A DNA stretch of 64,000 bases from Megamerina dolium (Eukaryota > Arthropoda > Insecta > Diptera > Megamerinidae), in contig OY978530.1 of the NCBI GenBank assembly GCA_963854835.1, forward strand, positions 25,081,937-25,145,936. The letters run 5' to 3'. Shown here piece after piece: positions 10,085 through 18,113 of this stretch; within the stretch, counting starts at the first letter, position 1; every line of letters begins with the position of its first letter. The position numbers and the translations under genes are program-made. The notes beneath the pieces are model-generated. The model had not been told where the DNA came from. It did no database searches and was given only the letters and a program-made list of their open reading frames with translations.

Positions 10085-11004
10085 TTGAGAAAAAATTATG
10101 AAATAAAAATAAATGCGCTATATGTCGATGATATATTATTAGCGTGTTCGGCAGAAGTTACTGCATATGCATAAAATAATACATGACTTGAATCGATATA
10201 TTGAAGCTGTGGATCGTGGACCGATAAGTTTTTTTTTGGGTGTGGAAGTTGAACGAGAAGGTTTTCGAAAAGAAATTCGTACACACCAAACTCGATGCAT
10301 ACAAAATTTGTTAGAACAGTGGGGTATGGAAAACTGTAAACCAGTAAATACACCCAATGCTAATGGAAGCATGTTAAAGAATACCAATAACTTGTTGGAG
10401 CATTAACATATTTAGCGACGATATCAGGACCTGATATAGCACATTCTGCATCTAAATTATCACAATGTAATGCTCACCCTCATAAAGAACATTTTTTGGC
10501 AGCTAAACATGTATTGCGTTACTTAAAAAATGACACGAAGTTCAAGTTAATTTATAAATGTGATGGAAATATGGTTTGCTATACAGATGCTGATTGGGGA
10601 TTTGATTTAACTGATCGCAAGTCGTACAGCGGATATGTTTTGTTTTTCGGCTTGGGTATCCAAAAAACAAAACGTGATTATCCCCAGTTCAATGGAAGCT
10701 GAATATATCGCTATATGTCAAGGTACCAAAGAAATCGTATTACATAGAACTTTATTGAATTAAATGGGGTTTAATAAATACACTAACAATGCAAGAACAA
10801 TGTTTTGTGACAATCAGGGTGCAAGGTTTTTAGCGCACAATGACGCAACACAGAAAAGAAGTAAGCATATCGATATAAGATATCACTATGTTAAAAATAA
10901 AATTAGGTCAGCCGACATTGCTATCGTTTATATTTATATTTGTTTATATTTTCATAAAATGTGGCTGATAACTTTACAAAAGGTTTTCCTAGATTAGGCT
11001 AAGT

Positions 11005-11376
11005 TATGTGGCTGCCCTCTCTCTGAGAGGACACAGTTAGGCCAGAAAGGCCTATCGTGATACAACCGAGCTTCTCTTCCAATACTGTTGTGCGTGTTAA
11101 ATTTGGACAGCATTATAAGGGACCTACTTATATTAGCCTGTTCCGAACGCAGAACCCTTGTGGCATCACTTTAACTTAGTTTTGTCATAGAGCTCTTTGA
11201 AGAAGCATTTTTAGCAAATTGTTACTGCCGGAAAAATTGCCAATTCTTGCCGGCAGGTGGGTACCGTTCGAAAGAAAAATCTTTTCGATATCAAATTTTT
11301 ATATGCTTCAGCCGGGGATTGAACCCACGACCTACAGATCAGAAGGCCAACGCACTAACCACTGGGCTCCGGCACC
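11005..11376 (-). repeat. tRNA-derived SINE copy 1
   Basis: The minus strand starts at the right with a tRNA-like head: box A GAGCCCAGTGG (11359-11369) and box B GGTTCAATCCC (11315-11325). A unique body follows, containing ATCGAAAAGATTTTTCTTTCG and GGTACCCACCTGCCGGC. The body matches the copies at 49882 and 60578. Its tail differs from theirs, suggesting a subfamily. It is inserted between pol and LTR of copia B. The flanking CCTAGATTAG and CCTAGAATTA may be a decayed target duplication. Confidence 0.85.
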
Positions 11377-11495
11377 CACTATGTTTACCTAGAATTAATA
11401 ATAATAATTTTTGCACGTTATTATGTTTTAGTCATTGTTCATGAATTGTATTAATATTAATTGTTCACATAGTGAATTTTGGGTCAGCTGGAGTT

Positions 11496-11654
11496 TGTAA
11501 GGTTGTAAGAAATCTGGCAACCCTAAGTCACTTTTAATGTGTATATACATATGCATTATATACATATTACATAAATATCAGTTTTATTTTCCACTTTACT
11601 TGAATAAACGTTTTAACACGAGCAAGTTGTGTTCACTTTTTCGCGCATCTACAT
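11496..11654 (+). repeat. 3' LTR of copia remnant B
   Basis: 159 bp, following the purine-rich CAGCTGGAGTT. It aligns by eye with the copia A LTR at TGGCAACNCNAAG near the start and at CTTTACTTGANTAAACG and GCGCATCTNACA near the end. Confidence 0.72.
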
Positions 11655-12575
11655 TTAACAACCACATACAGAAACTCACGACCTTACGCTCCTGGGTGTA
11701 CTCGCCCATCCTGGAACGTCCTGCACACTTCATCTGGGAACGATCCCCACAAAAATAACGTCCGCAAGAATTACGCCATTTTCATCCACATCCCCTTATA
11801 TCCCCCTCAAAGCAAAAGTTTATTCGCACATACTTAAAAACGTTACATTTTAAAATTTATTTCATCTATACTTATAATTAACGCTATCAATTAGAATATA
11901 TACATGATTGTAATTAAATCTATATTGAAAAAGAATGTGATGTATATAAATGAAACAATAAGACATACGAAATATGAAATAAAAAAAAAACATGTTATAG
12001 CGAACAAATATATGTAAATGTATGCATGTGACTTCTGTAAGTATTTAAGTGGAAGTGTATGTACGCATATGTGTTTACGACATACACTTGAATCTCTTAG
12101 GAGGGTCTATTAAATAACCGTCAACAAATGTAACTAATAAAAAAAATATAAGGAATTCCGCAAAAATGGGGTATATAAAATAAAGAGACGATGACAAAAA
12201 AAAAAAAAAAAAAAAACTAGTATATGAAAATATAGGGACTGCCTGAATCGATTGAGCTCAATGGATGGGAAAATCCTAGGTGAACATTCGCCACAAGGAC
12301 AAACAAAAACTTCAAGACTTTTCCCCCATTTTGTAACCGCTTCCGTAATTGGCGATTACTTTACAGCATTCAACCATACAAATTCATCCTTACACATACA
12401 TACATGATTACATATGCATATAAATAAATACTTCCTTCGGGCAACAAACTAAAAAAAATAAAAAATTACGGTAACTAAAACATTACAGAAACTTATCAAA
12501 ACTAAGTTTAAACTACAATAACATCAACAAAAATCTGTTGGGCACCCATACACTTATCCAATCGAGAACACCTTA
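11655..12575. other. Noncoding AT-rich DNA, nothing recognised
   Basis: No supported ORF. It contains a 21-base A run at about 12197-12217 and short ATA/TAC-rich stretches. It is the target region for the MITE that starts at 12576 (TTA at 12573-12575). Confidence 0.5.
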
Positions 12576-12856
12576 TAGCCTAGACAGACGGCAGCCTAAT
12601 TCCGGGTTACCGGCGCACTTAATCCGAATAAAATAATAACCTGACAGACGGCAGTATTGCGGATTAACTAAACGGCTGATTGCTGTTTTATTAGGTCTGT
12701 CCATTTACATTACTATCACTATCAATTTCTGTCATCTATCACTCTCGATATGAGAAAATCTACAAGAAGTACGTGAACTGAAAACTATCAGAAACTTGTA
12801 AATTGACATTCACCGTTCGTAATTGACAGCTGGATTTATTTGTTCGCCAACACTTT
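12576..12856 (+). mobile_element. Harbinger-like MITE copy 1, left part
   Basis: It begins TAGCCTAGACAGACGGCAG right after the target duplication TTA (12573-12575). It stops where copia A inserted. The right part resumes at 21658. Joined, and counting the copia target duplication once, it is about 527 bp, against 528 bp for the complete copy at 13745. No coding capacity. The 3-bp TWA target and AT-rich noncoding body point to a PIF/Harbinger-derived MITE. The terminal sequence is unlike that of the autonomous Harbinger at 6420, so its source is another family. Confidence 0.88.
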
Positions 12857-12964
12857 TGTTAGAATATGAATTATAGTTGGCAACACAAGTGCGATGACTT
12901 TCGTTAACATTATTATAGTATATACTGAACTGAATACACGTGTTTCTCGTTTGCGCATCTGACA
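12857..12964 (+). repeat. 5' LTR of copia A (shortened)
   Basis: It starts TGTTAGAATATG and ends CATCTGACA. It matches the 3' LTR at both ends but lacks about 72 internal bases present there (after TATAGTATATA). Confidence 0.9.
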
Positions 12965-12966
12965 AA

Positions 12967-12981
12967 GGTTATGGGCCCAGA
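12967..12981 (+). other. Copia-type primer-binding site
   Basis: GGTTATGGGCCCAGA, the same core as the Drosophila copia primer site, which pairs with an internal part of initiator methionine tRNA rather than its 3' end. Confidence 0.88.
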
Positions 12982-13080
12982 TGCAATCACGGTATTAAAC
13001 AGTTATCAAGTATTCCCGTTTTATTGTTGAATTATATTTTTTTGTCTAATTCGTACGTCAAATAAATATCATTGGCAAAA

Positions 13081-13752
13081 ATGAGTAATGGAATGCAGAT
13101 AGAGAAGCTTAATAGTGAAACCTATGGAACCTGGTCTATCCAGATGAAGAGTATGTTGATAACATCGGACTACTGGAGTGTTACAACAACGACGTGTCCA
13201 TCTACTGCAGGGGCTTCGCAGAAAGCTTCATGGGAATTAAATGATCAAAAGGCGTTAGCGATGATTATTTTGTGTGTCAAACCATCGGAATTAATCCACA
13301 TTAAGGGGTGTGCTACAGCGAAGGGCGCATGGGATACATTGAAAAGTTTATACAAGGCTGATGGTCCAGCAAGGAAGGTAAATTTGTTTAAAAGGCTGGT
13401 ACAGTTTAAAGAACAGTTGAATGATTTTTTCACAATCATCGATCAATTGAAAGAGATTGATGTACGTGTGCCAGAAGATCTCTTATGTATATTGTTATTG
13501 TGTAGCCTGCCTAAGAGCATGCACAATTTTGTAGTAGCATTAGAGAGTCGGGACAACTTACCCAGAATAGAACAAGTGAAAATAAAAGTACTCGAAGAAG
13601 AACTAAGAACTAAGAAAAATGATAAGATAGATTCAAACACAGAGAGTGTTTTTGCGGCGAAATCTCGTAATATGCTGAAAAAAGAAGTAAAAGCAAAAAA
13701 TAATCGTATTAAATGCTATGAATGTGGAAAGAGAGGACATGTAATAGCCTAG
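13081..13752 (+). pseudogene. gag: Copia Gag, interrupted in its zinc knuckle
   Basis: About 223 residues from ATG at 13081: MSNGMQIEKLNSETYGTWSI, the KGAWDTLKSLY region and FKRLVQFKEQL, as in UBN2/copia Gag. It ends in CYECGKRGHVIA, where the CCHC knuckle is broken by MITE 2 and a stop follows at once. Removing the MITE and one TAA restores the expected H-x4-C spacing. The downstream frame (14276 on) continues into protease, showing that gag and pol were a single ORF as in copia. Confidence 0.88.
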
Positions 13753-14275
13753 ACAGACGGCAGCCTAATTCCGGATTACCGAGTTAATTCGAATTAACTC
13801 GGGCATTAACTGCAGCTAATCCGCATAAACTCTATGAGTTAATTCTCAAAATAAAAGAGGATTAGGGCAATTTGCGATGGCAACACTGCTGAAAATTGAC
13901 TATTGTGAATTTTTCTCCATCCATTTTACAAAATATTAGGTGTGTTCGCTAACAAAAAATTTTCAAGAATTGTTTACAGTTTTCAACATGAAAAGTGTTG
14001 GCGAACAAATAAATCCAGCTGTCAATTACGAACGGTGAATGTCAATTTACAAGTTTCTGATAGTTTTCAGTTCACGTACTTCTTGTAGATTTTCTCATAT
14101 CGAGAGTGATAGATGACAGAAATTGATAGTGATAGTAATGTAAGTGGACAGACCTAATAAAACAGCAATCAGCCGTTTAGTTAATCCGCATTATTGCCGT
14201 CTGTCAGGTTATTATTTTATTCGGATTAAGTGCGCCGGTAATCCGGAATTAGGCTGCCGTCTGTCTAGGCTATAA
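13742..14275. mobile_element. Harbinger-like MITE copy 2 (complete) with TAA duplication
   Basis: The element is 13745-14272 (528 bp), with TAA at 13742-13744 and 14273-14275. The termini TAGCCTAGACAGACGGCAG and its inverse are perfect and extend to about 37 bp with few mismatches. It is in the opposite orientation to MITE copy 1 and differs from it by scattered substitutions. No ORF is supported. It lies inside copia gag. Confidence 0.92.
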
Positions 14276-15546
14276 GAGCACAATGTAAAACAATTGAATT
14301 AACTCGATCGCCGACTGTATTGAGTTTATTCAATGATTTACAAAGCTATGATCAAAACATGTGGTTTTTGGATAGCGGGGCATCTTCTCATATGTATCGT
14401 AGCAAATCATTATTTTCGAACATAAAACAGCAACAACAACCAATTATTCTTGCTTCTGGAGAGAAAGTGATGGCGAATGGTTTAGGCAATGTGAATTTGA
14501 AATCAGAGAACACTGACATTGTCCTATATGATGTATTATATGTACCTAATTTGTATTCTAATTTTTTATCAGTGAGTAAAATTATTAGCAATGGCAACAT
14601 CGTACAATTCTCTCAGAACAAAGCAAATGTAATAAATAAAGAATACAAGACAATATGTAATGCAGAAACGGTTAACGGAATATTTTGTGTGAAATTAAAG
14701 CGTAATAAAGAAGAGTTTGTCAATGTTATGATAAATGAGAATAAAAACGTGGCAAAGTGGCATCGTAGATTTGGCCATTTAAATATTAAAGATTTAAGTT
14801 TGCTTAAAAATATGGTTCACGGTATGGATATCAGTTCGCCGAAGAATTTTCAGTGTATTACATGTGCCACAGATAAAATAAGTACCAAATCTTTTACAAG
14901 CTATAATATTGTGAATAGCAAGAGCATGTTGGAATTAATACATACGGACATTTGCGGTCCAATGCGGATTTGTTCGCAAGGTGGTGCTATATATTTCATT
15001 ACGTTTATAGATGATTTTACACGCTACACCGAAACGAGGTTTCTTCGTCATAAATCTGAAGCGTTATCTGTGTTCAAGAATTTTGTAACCACGGTTGAAA
15101 AGCAGACTGGTTTTAAGGTAAAATCACTCAGAAGTGATAATGGACGTGAGTATGTCAACGTCGAATTTGCTAGATTTCTGAAAGAAAATGGCATTTTGCA
15201 TCAGAAAACCGTTAGCTATACACCTCAACAAAATGGCGTAGCTGAACGAGCTAATAGAACACTCGTGGAAATGGCGCGATGTATGCTAATTACATCAAAT
15301 TTGCCACAAAATTTATGGTCAGAAGCAATTAATACAGCTACGTATATTCGAAATCGTTCACCAACAAAGGTTTTACAGGGAAAAACTCCTTACGAATGCT
15401 GCTACGGAAGAAAACCATCAGTGGCGCATTTCAGGACGTTTGGATGTGAAGCAGTGGCGTTAGAAAAGAGTCTCACAGGATCCAAATTTCAACCAAAAGG
15501 CATAAGGTTAATTTTCGTCGGATACGCAAGCCTTACGAAAGCATAA
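14276..15546 (+). pseudogene. pol: Copia Pol, protease and integrase part
   Basis: Open from the gag knuckle remnant to a TAA at 15544-15546. The protease motif WFLDSGASSHMY is near 14366. The integrase HHCC region WHRRFGHLNIKDL to CITCATDK spans about 14757-14880. The integrase core has D in IHTDICGPM, D in LRSDNGREYVN and E in QQNGVAERANRTLVEM, so the triad is preserved. The stop interrupts the frame after GYASLTKA, and the same frame continues as RLFDKERRAIIIARDV. It would be copia's integration machinery, now truncated. Confidence 0.9.
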
Positions 15547-17405
15547 AGGCTATTTGATAAAGAACGAAGAGCAATTATTATTGCAAGAGACGTAATTTTC
15601 TTCGAAAATGTCTTTGATAAAGCAAACGTATCATGTGAATGTAATGAGATTTCTACCACAAATCAAGATGTGTTCACCATGTATGGAAATACGTCCGAAA
15701 GTAGTAACCCGAATGGTGATGTGAATGAAGAGCGCGCTGTGAGTATTGAATGTACAAATAGTGAACACATAGACAATGAATACTATTAAGAAGAAAGCTC
15801 ATCAGATGAATCGGTGGAGATTATTCCAGGAAAAAGAAGGAGAGGTAGGCCTAAAATCTGTAGAACGGGAAATATTGGTAGACCCAGAAAATTGTACGGA
15901 ACCATCAGCAGGAACGTTAAATGCGATATACGACATTCCATTGACGGTGAAAGATGCATTGCTATCAGAAAATGCAGATCAATGGAAAAAGGCGATGAAG
16001 ATTGAATACAACAATTTAATAAAAAACAATACTTGGAAATTAGTAGATTGTCCAGCTGGGAAAAATGTGATAGGTTCTAAATGGATATTCACAACGAAGT
16101 ATAATGCTGATGATACCATAGAAAAGTATAAAGCGCGTTTAGTAGCTCAGGGATGTGCACAGAAGAAAAATGTAGATTTTTTCGATACGTATTCGCCAGT
16201 TGTACGACATTCTACGATACGATTGGTTCTAGCGTTGGCAGCACAACACAAATTGCTTGTAAATCACATAGATATCGTAGCAGCGTATCTATATGGAAAT
16301 TTGGAGGAAGATATTTACATGCGACAACCCGAAGCATTTGTAGTTACAGAATTCAAAGATAAAGTTTGTAAACTTAACAAAGCGTTGTACGGCCTTAAAC
16401 AAGCGGGCAGAGAATGGAACAATAAAATTGATAACATTTTATCGCACATAGGTTTTAAACGTTGTAAATCAGATAATTGTGTGTACATGAACATAAGCAA
16501 TACCGAAATCAACCTAATAACTTTGTACGTTGATGATATTTTGTTGGCATGTACGTCTGTATCAACTATGCGTGATATCGTTGAGAAACTTAGCACGCAG
16601 GTGGAGGTGGTTGATCGTGGTCCAGTGAGCTATTATCTTGGAATAGAGATCGAACGAAGTGGTTTACGTGGTGATATTTCAATACATCAAAACCGATATA
16701 CTCAAAAGCTTCTGGAAAAATGGGGTATGATATGCTGCAAACCAGTATCCACACCTATGGCGACTGGTACTGTACTAACGATATGTGGCGATAAGGAATG
16801 CAATGGATATGACAAAAATAATTATCAATCCCTAATTGGAGCATTAACATATCTATCAATCATTTCTAGACCTGATATTGCATACGTTGTCTCGAAATTG
16901 GCACAATACAACAGTCATCCTCATAAAGAGCATTTTACATCGGCTAAGCATGTACTGCGATACCTCAAGCAAAAACCAAAGGGTATGTTGTTATACAAAG
17001 CAAATAATCAAGGTTTATTTTGTTTCACAGACGCAGATTGGGGATCAGATAGTTCTGATCGTAAATCAGAGTTTAAGTTCCATGGAGGCGGAGTATATCG
17101 CCATGTGTCAAGGCGCAAAAGAAGTTTCTTTTCACCGAAGCCTATTGAATGAATTAAGAATGAATGAATATGTAAAGGCTGCAACTGCAATTTGGTGCGA
17201 TAACCAGCGTGCACAGTTCATCCCATCGCACACAAAAGAAGCAAATACATAGATATAAGATTCCATTATATTAGAGAAAAGTATATTGCAAATGAAATTG
17301 ATATTAGATATATACCATCAGATGAAAACGTTGCAGATATATTTACAAAACCTCTGACAAAAGAGAAACATGTAAATTGCTGCAAATTGTTAAAAATAGA
17401 TTTTT
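15547..17405 (+). pseudogene. pol: Copia Pol, RT and RNase H part
   Basis: The main open stretch is 15776-17152. It holds the RT hallmark ENADQWKKAMKIEYNNLIKN, WIFTTKYNADDTIEKYKARL, the YLYGNLEEDIYMRQPE block, LNKALYGLKQAGREW and the active site LYVDDILLAC. RNase H begins at FTDADWGSDSSDRKS, then a deletion of about 60 bp and a frame change remove the segment before SSMEAEYIAMCQGAKEV. The C-terminal IRYIPSDENVADIFTKPL ends at about 17405. The first part (15780-15950) also shows a frame switch. Inactive. Confidence 0.9.
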
Positions 17406-17548
17406 TTAATTAATTGACCATTCCTATGTACAAATATGAATATGGATACACAAAAGATCATTGTAACAATTATTCATAAATATCTGTGCTATATACTTAT
17501 TATATGATTTAAATTTTTGTATAACCGCATTTGTGTTGAGGCGGAGAT

Positions 17549-17646
17549 TGTTAGAATATGAATTATAGTTGGCAACACAAGTGCGATGACTTTCGTTAAC
17601 ATTATTATAGTATATATAGTATACTACGGTACTATAAGTATTATAT
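17549..17646 (+). repeat. 3' LTR of copia A, part before gypsy B
   Basis: Follows the purine tract GAGGCGGAGAT and starts TGTTAGAATATG. It is interrupted at 17646 by gypsy B and resumes at 21576. It retains the internal segment missing from the 5' LTR. Confidence 0.9.
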
Positions 17647-18084
17647 TGTAACGAGTATCGATAGTTGATTACTCATCACTATTGTGACTGACACTATTGG
17701 CAGCATCGAAACGAATGTCGACAAAAAGAAATAAGCGATAACCAGAACAAGCCAACGAGAAAGGAAGAGAAGAATCTCGATAAAGGAAGATTCTGGGGTG
17801 TTGCCAACAGAGTATAAATAGAGCCAGTGTTGAGAATTGACAATCAATCTAATTCAGAACGTGATTGCGAAAACATTGATACAGAGGCAAAAGTTGCAAG
17901 TACATTTAAGTGTTATAGTAAATAGTTGATTGTAAACAGTGTTGATTGTAAATAGAGATTATTAAATAAATTGTTGCTGTATATAGTTGTATAAAATAAG
18001 TGTTGCAGTTATCATTAACAGAATCCAGTGATCGAACAAGGTAATTCAAATAGAATTAAACGTTCACAGAATAAAAACGTAACA
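17647..18084 (+). repeat. 5' LTR of gypsy B
   Basis: 438 bp, from TGTAACGAGTATCG to AAAACGTAACA, preceded by the ATAT target duplication. It includes a TATAAATA core promoter at 17813-17820. Confidence 0.95.
17813..17820 (+). promoter_or_regulatory. TATA box in the gypsy B 5' LTR
   Basis: TATAAATA, about 166 bp into the LTR. It is the only clear TATA element there and is conserved in the other LTRs of the family. Confidence 0.6.
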
Positions 18085-18086
18085 AT

Positions 18087-18104
18087 TGGTGTCAGAAGTG
18101 GGAT
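18087..18104 (+). other. Primer-binding site (tRNA-Leu type) of gypsy B
   Basis: TGGTGTCAGAAGTGGGA, starting two bases after the LTR. It complements the CCA-bearing 3' end of a tRNA-Leu. Confidence 0.75.
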
Positions 18105-18113
18105 TCTGTAAAG

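Larger units (their letters stand above)
10085..11654 (+). mobile_element. Copia remnant B (RT end, RNase H and 3' LTR)
   Basis: From 10110 the sequence reads ALYVDDILLACSAEV (RT active site YVDD), then VDRGPISFFLGVEVEREGF and the RNase H region FTDADWG-like YTDADWGFDLTDRKSYSGY, SSMEAEYIAICQGTKEIV, FCDNQGARFLAHND and HIDIRYHYV, with several frameshifts. It is clearly related to copia A (12857) but a different, more diverged family. A SINE (about 11005-11376) separates the pol end from an LTR at 11496-11654. That LTR begins TGTAAGGTTGTAAG after a purine tract and ends CGCATCTACA, resembling the copia A LTR. Its 5' part is missing. Confidence 0.85.

Noticed and set aside
11765..11820. Similarity of an inverted phrase here (ACATCCCCTTATATCCCC) to 23165-23200
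   Set aside because: It extends for only about 30 bases with mismatches in simple sequence; too weak to call a repeat pair.
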